Part shown: positions 8,391-17,301 of the stretch, one piece after another
Numbering within the stretch: position 1 is the stretch's first letter
How the letters are laid out: the number at the start of each line of letters is the position of its first letter
Assembly (NCBI GenBank): GCA_021798735.1
Contig: JAJZCA010000005.1
Location: 1 to 32,919 of the forward strand
Source: Acidobacteriota bacterium
GTDB taxonomy: Bacteria > Acidobacteriota > Terriglobia > Terriglobales > Acidobacteriaceae
Direction of reading: 5' to 3'
Length of the DNA: 32,919 nucleotides
Made by a program: the position numbers and the translations under genes
Notes under the pieces: generated by a model
What the model was told of the DNA's origin: nothing
The model's database searches: none
The model's input: only the letters and a program-made list of their open reading frames with translations

Positions 8391-8434
8391 GAATGCGATG
8401 CAAGCCGACGCTGCCCCGGCCTACACTGTACTGG

Positions 8435-8659
8435 ATGCAGGAACTGGGACGTTGGCTGATCTACGCTGGAGTTTTCATCGTCATCCTGGGGGTCTGCGTG
8501 TTGCTGGCAGAGAAACTTGGCGTGCCGTTCGGCCGCTTGCCCGGGGACTTTGCGTGGAAAGGCAAACGATCTTCCGTCTACTTTCCCCTGGCCACATCCC
8601 TGTTGCTCAGCGCAATCCTCTCATTGTTGCTGTACGTGCTTGGCCGGCTGCGACGTTGA
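8435..8659 (+). CDS. DUF2905 family small membrane protein
   Basis: A 74-residue DUF2905 protein, a small family of unknown function. It starts MQELGRWLIYAGVFIVILG, has a first helix at about residues 5-25, the conserved GRLPGDFAWKGK loop, then YFPLATSLLLSAILSLLLYVL, which is the family's second helix. Length and all blocks match the family. The track's ATG at 8393 would add 14 residues and lies 2 nt after the receiver pseudogene stop, so translational coupling from that start cannot be excluded; the ATG at 8435 matches the usual family N-terminus. Neither has a strong ribosome binding site. It is read in another frame from the long xseA-containing ORF that covers it. Confidence 0.8.
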   Translation: MQELGRWLIYAGVFIVILGVCVLLAEKLGVPFGRLPGDFAWKGKRSSVYFPLATSLLLSAILSLLLYVLGRLRR

Positions 8660-8805
8660 GATATGGTTCTCCTCTGCTACTGCGGCGAAGGCGGTATGCG
8701 ATGCAGAGCGCAGGCGGTGCTAGACTCATCGTTGCGATACATGGATTTGGTGTCGCTTTCACCGCCGATAGGAACCCTGCTGGTGCTCCATTTGAGAATT
8801 CACCG

Positions 8806-10290
8806 ATGAGTCCGTCCTTCAAATCGCCGTGGGAAAAATCGCCAGGGAGTTCGCGTCAACCGGCCACGTCCGGCAGCTCACGCCCGCAGATGGACCTTCT
8901 GTTTCCAGCCAGCGCTTCGGCTGCACAAGCCGGCGATTTCGTGCGACCGCCATGGAAAGTGCATGAGCTGGTCTTCGAGATCCGTGGCCACGTGGAGAAG
9001 GAATATCGCGATTTAAGGGTGGAGGGAGAGATTTCGAATCTTCGCCAGGCTTCCTCCGGGCACGTCTATTTCACCTTGAAGGATGATCGAAGCCAGTTGC
9101 CCGTCGTGCTGTTTCGAGGCAAAGCGCGGCTGCTGAAATTCACTCCGAAAGATGGCCTGGAAGTGCAGGTACGCGGCGGCATCTCGGTGTACGAGGATCG
9201 GGGGCAATTGCAACTCGTCGCCGAATCCATGGAACCGCGCGGCAAGGGATCATTGCAGGTCGCATTTGAACAGCTCTACGCCTTGCTGAAAGAAGAAGGA
9301 CTGTTCCAGTCGGAAAGAAAACGTTCGCTGCCAATGTACCCGCGCACCATCGGTGTGATTACGTCGCAAAAGGGCGCCGTCATCCACGACATTCTGAACG
9401 TGCTTGCGCGTCGTCATTCCAGAGCGCATGTTCTGTTGTATCCGGTGGCCGTGCAGGGAGAAGCGGCGGCCAGCGACATTGTCAACGCCCTGGCATGGTT
9501 CCAGAAAAACCCTTGCGTGGATGTGCTTGTCGTGGCGCGCGGCGGCGGCTCTCCAGAAGATTTGGCGGCCTTCAACAACGAAGGTGTTGCGCGGGCAATT
9601 TCCGGATCGGCAATTCCGGTGGTCTCCGCAGTTGGTCATGAAACAGACTTTACGATTGCAGATTTCGTAGCGGATTTGCGCGCTCCAACGCCCTCAATTG
9701 CCGCGGAAATTATCACGGACGCGCAATATCGCGTGGAAGAGTATCTGGAGCTGTTGGCGGCGCGTCTGGAACGGTCCGTCCGTTATCAGCGGATGCGAGC
9801 GCGGGAACGGTTTGCGCAGTTAAATGCATCCGCCGTCTTTGCGGGAGTTCAGCATGGTTTGGCGCGCCGTCAGCAGCGCGTCGATGAGTTGCGTTTTCGT
9901 CTGGAGTCGTCGTGCGAGAAGATCTCTGCTGCTGCCGGTCAGCGGATCGCCGTTGCGCAAGCGAATTTAATGCGGCAGGATGTTCGCAGGCAGATGACGC
10001 TTCACGGAGAACGTCTGCGCGCGTTGCAGATAGGGTTAGGCCGCGCCTGGAATGCGTACTCGGAACGTTGCCGGACTCGATGCAGCCGTGGCGCCGACCG
10101 ACTGTGGGCGCTTTCGCCGCTCGCCGTGCTTGATCGCGGCTACGCATTGGTGTATGACGGCAGTGGAAGTCTTATCAAGACGTCGGAAAGTCTGCATCCG
10201 GACGACGCGTTACGGCTACGGTTCGCCCACGGGCAAGCGCATGCAACAGTCGTTAGTCTTGAGACAGCAAAGAAAAAGAATGACAATTAA
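8806..10290 (+). CDS. xseA: exodeoxyribonuclease VII large subunit
   Basis: XseA is the catalytic subunit of exonuclease VII, which degrades single-stranded DNA from both ends in repair. The protein shows the N-terminal OB-fold region (VHELVFEIRGHVEKEY, LRVEGEISNLRQASSGHVYFTLKD), then the catalytic domain with PRTIGVITSQKGAVIHDI, VARGGGSPEDLAAFN, VSAVGHETDFTIADFVADLRAPTPS, and a long coiled-coil region, ending in the short RGYALVYDG strand typical of the C-terminus. At 494 residues it is longer than the usual 400-460 because of an N-terminal extension. The track's ORF runs from 8041, but residues before M256 derive from the receiver remnant and from out-of-frame DUF2905. I place the start at ATG 8806 (weak GAGAA upstream). 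No xseB is seen next to it. Confidence 0.92.
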   Translation: MSPSFKSPWEKSPGSSRQPATSGSSRPQMDLLFPASASAAQAGDFVRPPWKVHELVFEIRGHVEKEYRDLRVEGEISNLRQASSGHVYFTLKDDRSQLPVVLFRGKARLLKFTPKDGLEVQVRGGISVYEDRGQLQLVAESMEPRGKGSLQVAFEQLYALLKEEGLFQSERKRSLPMYPRTIGVITSQKGAVIHDILNVLARRHSRAHVLLYPVAVQGEAAASDIVNALAWFQKNPCVDVLVVARGGGSPEDLAAFNNEGVARAISGSAIPVVSAVGHETDFTIADFVADLRAPTPSIAAEIITDAQYRVEEYLELLAARLERSVRYQRMRARERFAQLNASAVFAGVQHGLARRQQRVDELRFRLESSCEKISAAAGQRIAVAQANLMRQDVRRQMTLHGERLRALQIGLGRAWNAYSERCRTRCSRGADRLWALSPLAVLDRGYALVYDGSGSLIKTSESLHPDDALRLRFAHGQAHATVVSLETAKKKNDN

Positions 10291-10300
10291 ACGGGATCCG

Positions 10301-11650
10301 ATGAGAAAACTTTTTGGAACGGATGGAATTCGCGGGGTCGCCGGACAGTTTCCGCTGGACAGAAAAACTGTGTATGCAATCGGCCTGGCTGTTGCGCATT
10401 CGCTGCGCAAACAACGCCGGAATCCGCATGTGCTGGTCGGCATGGATACCCGCGAATCGAGCACGGATATTGCTGCCCTGCTCACTCATGGTCTCCGTCA
10501 AGGCGGCGCGGAGGCCACCAGCGCCGGCGTGATTCCCACACCCGGCGTAGCGTACCTGGCGCGTATTCGTGGATTTGACGCGGGCGTGGTTGTCTCCGCT
10601 TCGCACAATCCCTGGCAAGACAACGGGATCAAGATTTTTGGCGGCGACGGCTACAAACTGGCAGACGCAGTTGAACTCGCGATTGAGAATGAAATCTTTG
10701 CCCGGCTTTCGCAGCCGCATGATCCTGATATTTCAACGACGGTTGCGCCGGAAGTGGACCCATCCTTGCCCGCTGCTTACATCGACTTCTTGCGCAGCCA
10801 GGTTCCCGATTTGCGTCTGGATGGAAGAACTATTGTCGTAGATTGCGCGAATGGCGCAGCCAGCGCAATTGCGCCGCCATTACTGGCCCACTTTGGCGGC
10901 AATATCCTGCTGACCCATACTTCTCCCAATGGTCGCAATATCAACGAGCATTGCGGCGCGCTGCACCCGGAGGTCGTCGCAAAAGAAGTGGTGGCGCGCC
11001 AAGCCGATCTCGGCATGACTTTTGACGGCGATGCAGACCGCGCGATGTTTGCCGATGAACATGGAAAAGTGGTCAATGGCGATGCTGTGCTGCTGATCGG
11101 GGCACGCGATTTGCACGCTCGCAATCGGCTCAGCAAGAATCTTGTCGTCGCCACGACCATGTCGAACATGGGCCTGGAAGCCGCGCTGCGAACCAATGAG
11201 ATAAAAATGCTGCGCGCTCCCGTGGGTGACAAGTATGTGCTGGAGGAGATGCAGAAGCATGGGGCCATTCTGGGGGGTGAACAGTCCGGCCACATGCTCT
11301 TCCTGGATCGCAGCACAACTGGCGATGGCATGCTGACGGCGTTGATAGTTCTGGACATTCTGCAGCGTTCCGGCGGACCGCTATCGCAGCTAACCAAGGA
11401 TTTAAAGGTGTTTCCGCAGGTGATTGTAAATGTGCGCGTGCGGGAAAAGCATCCCCTTGAGACGCTGCCGACTGTTGTTGCCGCAATTCATGACGCAGAG
11501 ACCGAACTGCACGGCAATGGTCGAGTGGTGATTCGCTATTCCGGGACTGAAGCGCTGGCGCGGATCATGATTGAGGCAGAATCCGAGCAAGTGATGCAAC
11601 ACCATGCCGAACGCATTGCGGAAGCGATTCGGGCGGAGTTGGGTGTCTGA
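10301..11650 (+). CDS. glmM: phosphoglucosamine mutase GlmM
   Basis: GlmM converts glucosamine-6-phosphate to glucosamine-1-phosphate on the way to UDP-GlcNAc, needed for peptidoglycan and lipopolysaccharide. The 449-residue protein begins MRKLFGTDGIRG and has every family signature: the phosphoserine loop SASHNP (catalytic Ser about 101), the metal-binding DGDADR (about 242), the sugar-binding GGEQSGH, and the phosphate-binding RYSGTEALARIMIE near the C-terminus. The start at 10301 gives the usual family N-terminus; an in-frame ATG at 10280 would overlap the xseA stop and add seven residues. It is 10 bp downstream of xseA and probably co-transcribed. Confidence 0.96.
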   Translation: MRKLFGTDGIRGVAGQFPLDRKTVYAIGLAVAHSLRKQRRNPHVLVGMDTRESSTDIAALLTHGLRQGGAEATSAGVIPTPGVAYLARIRGFDAGVVVSASHNPWQDNGIKIFGGDGYKLADAVELAIENEIFARLSQPHDPDISTTVAPEVDPSLPAAYIDFLRSQVPDLRLDGRTIVVDCANGAASAIAPPLLAHFGGNILLTHTSPNGRNINEHCGALHPEVVAKEVVARQADLGMTFDGDADRAMFADEHGKVVNGDAVLLIGARDLHARNRLSKNLVVATTMSNMGLEAALRTNEIKMLRAPVGDKYVLEEMQKHGAILGGEQSGHMLFLDRSTTGDGMLTALIVLDILQRSGGPLSQLTKDLKVFPQVIVNVRVREKHPLETLPTVVAAIHDAETELHGNGRVVIRYSGTEALARIMIEAESEQVMQHHAERIAEAIRAELGV

Positions 11651-11745
11651 CGGATCTTTCGGGGCGAAAAACTGGAAGCGACAACTCATCTTCAATCAAC
11701 CGCTTGCCCGCGGTTTTACGCTCTTCCCCCGCAGGAAGATCCGTC
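11649..11745. repeat. long-range inverted repeat between convergent glmM and ribF
   Basis: GACGGATCTT (11649-11658) and its exact reverse complement AAGATCCGTC (11736-11745) are separated by 77 nt. The left arm overlaps the glmM stop codon. The pairing extends by G-T and G-C pairs on both sides. It may act as a bidirectional terminator or mRNA 3'-end structure for the convergent genes. Confidence 0.5.
11698..11717 (+). terminator. weak hairpin terminator candidate after glmM
   Basis: AACCGC / GCGGTT can form a 6-bp stem with a 6-nt loop, followed by only two further T residues. It lies within the larger inverted repeat, in the gap between glmM and ribF. Confidence 0.3.
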
Positions 11746-11827
11746 GGTGTGGATTTGAGGAGCGATCCCAAAGCCGCAGTCTCCAGGTTTTCTATTGTCG
11801 TAGAAGCATTCTTTTGCTTGCGCCTGC

Positions 11828-12790
11828 TCACGACTTGGGTTTGAACCTGGATCGCGCATGACTGAGTGCGAAGTAATGCCGGGCGTGAGCCACATCCTTG
11901 CCAATCTGCGCCTTCAGCGCATCGGGAGACGGCCACGCGATTTCTGCGCGAATGCGGTCGAGGAAGCGAAGCCGCAACTGCGTGTTCTCGTCCAGCGAGA
12001 TGGGATGAAAGTCAAGGACATGGGTCTCCACCGCAAACGATTCCTCGCCGAAGGTGGGCCGGTTGCCGACATTGGTGACAGACTCGAATCGTTCTCCATT
12101 GATTTCCAGGCAAGTGGTGTACACGCCGTTGGCCGGCAGCAGTTCCTTATAGGGAGCAAGGTTGATGGTGGGAACGGTGTATCGCGATCCGTAGCCGCGG
12201 CCGGGCGCCGGCGCAGAAAAAATCTCAAATGGCCGACCCAGTAGTTGGCGTGCCGCGCGCATGTTCCCCATCGCGATTGCAGCTCTCACGATACTGCTGG
12301 ACACAACGGTCCCTCGTCGTTGAGTCGGGGCATGTACGCGGACCTTGAATCCGAATTCCTCGCCTAGAGAGGACAGTGCGCGTACATCCGCGCCGGCGTC
12401 CGCGCCAAAACGAAAATTTTCTCCCTCATGGACTTCAATCGCTTTCAGCGCATCCTGAAGAACCGTGCGGGCAAACTCCCGCGCTGTCAGTCGAGAAAGC
12501 GCTTGGGTAAATGGAAGAACGAGCGCAGCGTCGATGCCGGTCTGCGTCAGCAAGTCGATCTTTTGTTCTTGTGGGGTAATCAGGCGGAGCGGTGTCTGCG
12601 GTCGAACGACGCGGACCGGGTGAGGGTCGAAGGTCACGGCGACAGAGCGGGCATGAAGAGCGCTCGCTCGTGCCATCATGTCCTGGATGACAGCCTGATG
12701 CCCGCAGTGCACGCCATCGAAATTCCCAATGGTCACAATGGACGGGCCAAAACCGGCAGGAAGTTCCTCAACGGAATGGAAGATTTGCAT
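11828..12790 (-). CDS. ribF: bifunctional riboflavin kinase / FAD synthetase RibF
   Basis: RibF phosphorylates riboflavin to FMN and then adenylylates FMN to FAD. The N-terminal nucleotidyltransferase domain shows TIGNFDGVHCGHQ (about residues 20-32), the signature of this class, followed by VTFDPHP. The C-terminal flavokinase domain shows GRGYGSRYTVPTIN, ANGVYTT and VTNVGNRPTFGE. The 320-residue length is normal. The ATG at 12790 follows the stop of the upstream PhnP-like gene by only two bases, so the two are likely translationally coupled, and ribF is the last gene of the ygfZ operon. It converges on glmM. Confidence 0.95.
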   Translation of the reverse strand: MQIFHSVEELPAGFGPSIVTIGNFDGVHCGHQAVIQDMMARASALHARSVAVTFDPHPVRVVRPQTPLRLITPQEQKIDLLTQTGIDAALVLPFTQALSRLTAREFARTVLQDALKAIEVHEGENFRFGADAGADVRALSSLGEEFGFKVRVHAPTQRRGTVVSSSIVRAAIAMGNMRAARQLLGRPFEIFSAPAPGRGYGSRYTVPTINLAPYKELLPANGVYTTCLEINGERFESVTNVGNRPTFGEESFAVETHVLDFHPISLDENTQLRLRFLDRIRAEIAWPSPDALKAQIGKDVAHARHYFALSHARSRFKPKS

Positions 12791-12792
12791 GG

Positions 12793-13575
12793 CTATAGCT
12801 CGATGGGAATGCGAAGCCCGTCATAAGCCATGTGGACGTGGGCGGGGAGTTCATTTTCAGTTTCGACGTGTCCCAGGTCGTGAGCAATATGTGTGAAATA
12901 GGCTAGTCTCGGGCGGATTTTTTCCACGAACTTCAAGGATGTTTCAAGATTCGAATGGCTGGGGTGCGGTGTCCGCCGCAATGCGTCGACAATCAGAACG
13001 TCCAAATCCTGTAACAGCGCGAAACTTGTCTCTGGGATATCGCTCATATCCGTCAAATAGGCTGCGTTCCCGAAGCGGAAGCCCACGGTTTTGAGGGTGC
13101 CGTGTACCAAAGGAACAGTCGCGAACTCGGCGCCGAAGATGCGTGTGTACTCCTTCAGCGGACGAAGCTCTACGCGGGCTTTGTAAGGATACTTGTTGTC
13201 CTCGGAAAATGTGTACGCGAAGACTTGCTGCAGCACCTGTGTGGTGGTCTGGTCTGCGTAGAGCGGAATTTTACGGAGATTCTTGAAGCTGAGCGGCCGC
13301 AGATCGTCAAGTCCGAGGATGTGGTCGGCGTGCGCATGTGTGTACAACACGGCGTCAATGGTGTGCAGATTTTCGCGCAAGGCCTGTTGACGAAAGTCGG
13401 GGCCAGTATCGATCAACACGCACCGCTCGCTGTCGCCGTCGCGGAACAGAACGATGATCGAGGGCCGCATGCGCCTGTCTCTGGGATCGATCGAAGTACA
13501 GACCGCGCAGCCGCATCCCAGCGTCGGAACTCCCATCGAGGTGCCGCTGCCTAAGAAAACGATCTCTGCTTGCAT
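12793..13575 (-). CDS. MBL-fold metallohydrolase, PhnP-like
   Basis: A 260-residue metallo-beta-lactamase-fold hydrolase. The N-terminus GSGTSMGVPTLGCGCAVC (cysteines about 21, 23, 26) resembles PhnP, whose cysteines bind a structural zinc. The two-metal active site is THAHADHILGLDDLR (H80, H82, D84, H85), with further ligands likely in VPLVHG and YLTDMSD and near THIAHD. PhnP itself cleaves a ribosyl cyclic phosphate in phosphonate breakdown, but no other phn genes are present, so a cyclic phosphodiester or nucleotide substrate is only an inference. GAGAAAG precedes the ATG. It lies 45 bp downstream of the DUF1844 gene and 2 bp upstream of ribF. Confidence 0.88.
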   Translation of the reverse strand: MQAEIVFLGSGTSMGVPTLGCGCAVCTSIDPRDRRMRPSIIVLFRDGDSERCVLIDTGPDFRQQALRENLHTIDAVLYTHAHADHILGLDDLRPLSFKNLRKIPLYADQTTTQVLQQVFAYTFSEDNKYPYKARVELRPLKEYTRIFGAEFATVPLVHGTLKTVGFRFGNAAYLTDMSDIPETSFALLQDLDVLIVDALRRTPHPSHSNLETSLKFVEKIRPRLAYFTHIAHDLGHVETENELPAHVHMAYDGLRIPIEL

Positions 13576-13620
13576 TTGGACTTTCTCATTGCGGGTTCAA
13601 GCTTGCAAAAACTGCTCCGT

Positions 13621-14253
13621 TTACTTGCGCCCGGACGGTTGCTGTTGCGGGGATTTTGCCGCATTGCGCGCAATGGCGTTCGTAATCTCCAGGAACATCA
13701 TGCGCAGCTCGAACAGGGCGCTTTCCAGCAGGCGCTGCTCGTTCGCAGTCAGGTTTCCCTTGGTTTTTTCCGCCAGCACGCCCAGCAAATCGATGGTCTG
13801 GCGCGCACCCATCAAATCGATGCGGGGCTTCTCTCCGGGTTGCGTGCCTGCGCCCATGCTCATCATGGCTGTCATGTACATAGACTGAACCAGATGATCG
13901 AAAACAACCGGTCCGAGATGAGAGGAATCCGGTGCCTTGGCGCGCAACATCTCATCGAGTTGTTGTGTGGTCTCCTGGTAGGCGGCATGGGACTCCGCAC
14001 TTTCCTTTGCCGTTGGTCCTTCCGGTAACGGCTGTTCCGATGCGACGTTTTCACCAGGACGAGCTTGCGTAGCCGGGCTCCCAGTTGTGCTGGATTCCGC
14101 CGGCTCTGTTGCGACGGCTACCGGTTGTGGGGTTTCAGACTGCCGCCGTTTTTGTTCTTCGGCTTCGCTTTCCGCGACACCTGGACGAATTTCTCCATCG
14201 GAAGAAATCTTGCGGCGATCGGTAAATGTAACCTGTGGTTCTTTTTCTGACAT
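13621..14253 (-). CDS. DUF1844 domain protein
   Basis: A 210-residue protein with a disordered first half rich in Ser, Thr, Pro, Glu and Ala (about 1-95) and a conserved helical C-terminal half (about 110-195). The latter shows HLVQSMYMTAMMSMG, ARQTIDLLGVLAEKTKGNLT and RLLESALFELRMMFLE, the DUF1844 signature. The function of this family is not known; it is common in Acidobacteriota and Planctomycetota. A possible promoter sits just upstream, so it may be expressed both from this and with ygfZ. It lies between ygfZ and the PhnP-like gene on the minus strand. Confidence 0.85.
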   Translation of the reverse strand: MSEKEPQVTFTDRRKISSDGEIRPGVAESEAEEQKRRQSETPQPVAVATEPAESSTTGSPATQARPGENVASEQPLPEGPTAKESAESHAAYQETTQQLDEMLRAKAPDSSHLGPVVFDHLVQSMYMTAMMSMGAGTQPGEKPRIDLMGARQTIDLLGVLAEKTKGNLTANEQRLLESALFELRMMFLEITNAIARNAAKSPQQQPSGRK

Positions 14254-14271
14254 AAGACAACTCTTTTCGTT

Positions 14272-14299
14272 GTTATAAAATTTCTCGACTCACCGTCAT
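14272..14299 (-). promoter_or_regulatory. candidate internal promoter for DUF1844
   Basis: On the minus strand ATGACG and TATAAC are separated by 16 bp, in the 52-bp gap between ygfZ and the DUF1844 gene. The predicted leader is short (about 12 nt). Match to the -35/-10 consensus is 4/6 and 5/6. Confidence 0.35.
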
Positions 14300-14305
14300 A
14301 GTTCC

Positions 14306-15493
14306 TTAAGGCTGGACTGCCTCGCCGATGAAGTCAAATGGAAGCGGCGACGGGTTCGCAACGGTTTCACCGGCCATCAATGCAAGCCCGCGTTCCAGTG
14401 CCTCGCGACGGATGCTGCCCAAAGCAACCACTCGCTCGCCCGTCTTCGGCAGTACGACCCGAGTGATGCTGGTGATTTCGCCGACAGCCTTACCGTCGGC
14501 GAGCAGCGGCGTTCCCGGTGACACGTTCGCATCCGCAAGCACAAAGCCAGTCAAGACCCGGTGCACATTTCCGCGGGAATGAATTCGTTCGACAATTTCC
14601 TGTCCCAGATAGCAGCCCTTCGTGAAATGAAGCGCGCGCATCTGGTTGGTTTCCTGCGGCAAGTCTTTGCCGGTGATGTCGACCGAGTACGCCGGGGTGC
14701 CCTCAAGAATTCGCAATTGCTCAACGGACTCCGCCCCGCAAGGTACAGCGCCTGCATCTGTCAAAGCGTTCCATAGGTCGGATACATACTCCTGTTCCAG
14801 CCAAATTTCATAGCGCGGAACCAGGGGGCAGTGGGCCGCAACCGTAACGACACGACGGCCTTGCCAGGTTACTTCGGATATGTGTAGGGGCGAAGAGGGA
14901 ACCGGCAATCCGGCTTTGATTGTTTTCGCAGCGGCATGCGGCCCGGCGACTCCAATTGCGGTCCACTGGGGCTGCAGATCGAGAGCCACGTCATCCATAA
15001 TGATGTAGTGGTCCAGGAAGGCGGTCAGCGTTTCAACCTGGGACGTGTCGGTTTCGAGCCAAAGCGAATCTGCGCGGCGATAGACATCCAGGTCGCCCTG
15101 AATGCGGCCCTGCGCATTGAGCACGAAGGCATAGCAACCGGTATTCTCCTCCAGGCCACTTACAAAATTTGTGACCATGCCATTTAGCCAGCGCACGCGG
15201 TCCTCCCCGGTACAGCGGAGAAAACGTCGCCAACCGAGACTGTAGACGCCGACGGAGTTGAGAAGTGCAGCCAGCTCGTCAGACGGGTTTGAAAATGTTG
15301 CAGTGGTTTCTGCGCCGCGATATTGCCGATGGGGCAGGGAACTCGACCTCACCACGGCATCCGTTAACGGAGTTGCCTGAGCAGTGGCCGTCATGGTGGT
15401 GGCCGCCGCGTCGGCTGTCGTTCCGCCCAAGGGGCCAGGAGTCGTTGACCCGCTGGAAGCTGTTTCGAATCGATTGGGGGTGGAATTGCTCAT
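14306..15493 (-). CDS. ygfZ: folate-binding protein YgfZ (GcvT-like)
   Basis: YgfZ is a folate-binding, GcvT-related protein that supports assembly or repair of Fe-S clusters. The diagnostic motif KGCYLGQE (Cys about 294) is present, followed by IHSRGNVHR. Upstream blocks such as GEDRVRWLNGMVTN and NAQGRIQGDLDVYR fit the aminomethyltransferase fold. I start at ATG 15493 (395 aa). The track's 15751 start would run through the divergent peptidase gene, and its 86 extra residues do not resemble the family. The first about 40 residues are Ser/Thr/Ala-rich and may be disordered. First gene of the minus-strand operon ygfZ-DUF1844-PhnP-like-ribF. Confidence 0.88.
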   Translation of the reverse strand: MSNSTPNRFETASSGSTTPGPLGGTTADAAATTMTATAQATPLTDAVVRSSSLPHRQYRGAETTATFSNPSDELAALLNSVGVYSLGWRRFLRCTGEDRVRWLNGMVTNFVSGLEENTGCYAFVLNAQGRIQGDLDVYRRADSLWLETDTSQVETLTAFLDHYIIMDDVALDLQPQWTAIGVAGPHAAAKTIKAGLPVPSSPLHISEVTWQGRRVVTVAAHCPLVPRYEIWLEQEYVSDLWNALTDAGAVPCGAESVEQLRILEGTPAYSVDITGKDLPQETNQMRALHFTKGCYLGQEIVERIHSRGNVHRVLTGFVLADANVSPGTPLLADGKAVGEITSITRVVLPKTGERVVALGSIRREALERGLALMAGETVANPSPLPFDFIGEAVQP

Positions 15494-15532
15494 AGAGGCA
15501 CGTGTACAACGTCTCACAAAGGTACACTCCAA

Positions 15533-15538
15533 ATTATA
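15533..15538 (-). promoter_or_regulatory. -10 element TATAAT for ygfZ
   Basis: A perfect TATAAT on the minus strand lies 40 bp upstream of the ygfZ ATG, in the 83-bp divergent gap with the peptidase gene. No clear -35 hexamer is seen, so the assignment rests mainly on the -10. Confidence 0.4.
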
Positions 15539-15576
15539 GCGGGGATGCAGAATCAGCCCTGCCTCGAAGAGGTTTG

Positions 15577-17301
15577 ATGAAGGTTGACAAATGTTGGCCG
15601 GATCACGATCTGGCCCAATGCCTAAGACAGTATTTTCGACATCATAGATTGCGGTGTCTGGCAATAAGTTGGTTAGGAGTTTTGATCTGCCTGCCGTTTC
15701 CGGTCTTGCGACCTGGACTGTGGGCCCAGTCGGCGACTCCGCCGTCACCACCGCCCATAACGTCAGTACCCCGCGCGACGGCCAAGCCTGCGAATCCTGC
15801 CAACCCAGCCGCGCCGACGCATATTACGCCGGAGCAGGCCCGGCAATTATTCAGCTCCGTCGATGCAGTTTTGCAGTTTGACAGCAAAGAGACCGGACTG
15901 CCTGTCTTGCAACCGGTGAAACGTCGCCTGGTGACTCGCGACGAAGTCGAGCAGTATCTGATGCGCCAATTGCACAATGACCGCGATGCGAAGCGGCTGC
16001 AACGGAGTGAACTTGTTTTGAAAAAGTTCGGCCTGCTCGATCGCGATTTTGAACTGAAGCCCTTCCTTATCCAACTGCTTCGTGAGCAGATTGCCGGCTA
16101 TTACGACGACAAGACCAAGACCGTGAATTTGCTGGATTGGATTCCGCCTGATGAGCAGAAGCCGGTTCTAGCCCATGAATTGACGCACGCGCTGCAAGAT
16201 CAACACATTCATCTGGAAAAATGGGACCGCGACACTGACCTGTCGATCGCAAAAAATGTGCGGCAGGATAACGAACACATCGCCACCGATGAAGAAGACA
16301 CAGTTCGCGACGCCGTAGTCGAAGGTCAGGCGATGGCTGTGTTCGTCAACTACATCCTGGCTCCCAGCGGAAAAAATCTTCTGACTGCGCCGCAACTTGC
16401 CGACAAAATGAATCAGGCGATGGGCGATACCGGCGATTCGCCGACGCTTGCCAATGCTCCGCTGTTGTTGCAGCAGTCCTTGATATTTCCCTACATCGAT
16501 GGCCTGGATTTTGTTCGCGCGGTGTGGACTGCCAAGGGAAAGCAAGCTGCGTTCGCCGGAATGCTGGACCATCCGCCATCTTCGACCTACGAAATCATGA
16601 CTCCCTCGGTGTATCTCCACCATGGGCCGGTGCCGCAACTGCGGATGCCCGACATTCACCCACTAATTGATCCGCAGTATCGGCCGTACGACATTGGAGT
16701 GATGGGCGAGTTCGATGTGCAGGTAATGGCGGAACTTTTCGGTGGGCACGCAGCGGCAGACGCACTGGCACCCGCATGGCGCGGGGGAATTTACTATACC
16801 GCGCAAACCAAGGCAGCGACGACCGCAAATGCGCGAAACTCTACCGCATCCCTGGCGCTGCTCTATTTGTCTCGATGGACGACTCCACAGGCCGCGCTCG
16901 CTTTCGCAAATCTTTACGCGTTGGAGATACCACGAAAATACGATCATGCTGTCATTGAACCGGCGAACGACACGGATACCGATACCTCAGATACACCCAT
17001 CGCTACGCGAATCTGGAATACTTCGGAGGGACCGGTACTGGTGGCAGTCTCGGGAAAAACAGTTTTCATCAGCGAAAGCTTCCCGATCGATCTGGCGCGC
17101 AAGCTCGAATTCGTCATGATGGGTAGCATTGTGGGCAGTGCCACCAGTGTGACCGTGCAGAACAACATGCCGCGAAAGGACTTGACGGCGGGTCTACGAC
17201 GATGGCTGTTCGTCTTATCGACTCCGCAGACGCTCAGTTCTCCACGGTATACTAACCCAGGCTCGGTTTTACCCCATAATGCGGGCCCTAAGGTGTATTG
17301 A
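15577..17301 (+). CDS. exported or membrane-anchored zinc metallopeptidase-like protein (HExxH)
   Basis: A 574-residue protein with a basic N-terminus followed by one hydrophobic segment (about residues 27-45, LRCLAISWLGVLICLPFPVL), then a Pro/Ala-rich linker and a large soluble domain. The zinc-peptidase motif HELTH occurs at residues 200-204, followed at about residue 249 by EGQA, whose Glu could be the third zinc ligand, as in gluzincins. The exact family is not recognised. AAGAGG upstream of ATG 15577 supports this start; the track's GTG at 15502 overlaps the ygfZ promoter. Its stop overlaps the mtnP start by one base (TGATG), so the two are coupled, but a functional link between protease and nucleoside salvage is unclear. 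Confidence 0.75.
   Translation: MKVDKCWPDHDLAQCLRQYFRHHRLRCLAISWLGVLICLPFPVLRPGLWAQSATPPSPPPITSVPRATAKPANPANPAAPTHITPEQARQLFSSVDAVLQFDSKETGLPVLQPVKRRLVTRDEVEQYLMRQLHNDRDAKRLQRSELVLKKFGLLDRDFELKPFLIQLLREQIAGYYDDKTKTVNLLDWIPPDEQKPVLAHELTHALQDQHIHLEKWDRDTDLSIAKNVRQDNEHIATDEEDTVRDAVVEGQAMAVFVNYILAPSGKNLLTAPQLADKMNQAMGDTGDSPTLANAPLLLQQSLIFPYIDGLDFVRAVWTAKGKQAAFAGMLDHPPSSTYEIMTPSVYLHHGPVPQLRMPDIHPLIDPQYRPYDIGVMGEFDVQVMAELFGGHAAADALAPAWRGGIYYTAQTKAATTANARNSTASLALLYLSRWTTPQAALAFANLYALEIPRKYDHAVIEPANDTDTDTSDTPIATRIWNTSEGPVLVAVSGKTVFISESFPIDLARKLEFVMMGSIVGSATSVTVQNNMPRKDLTAGLRRWLFVLSTPQTLSSPRYTNPGSVLPHNAGPKVY

Noticed and set aside
8041-8805. N-terminal 255 residues of the ORF containing xseA taken as an XseA domain
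   Set aside because: They read the receiver remnant and the DUF2905 gene in a wrong frame; XseA homology begins only after ATG 8806.
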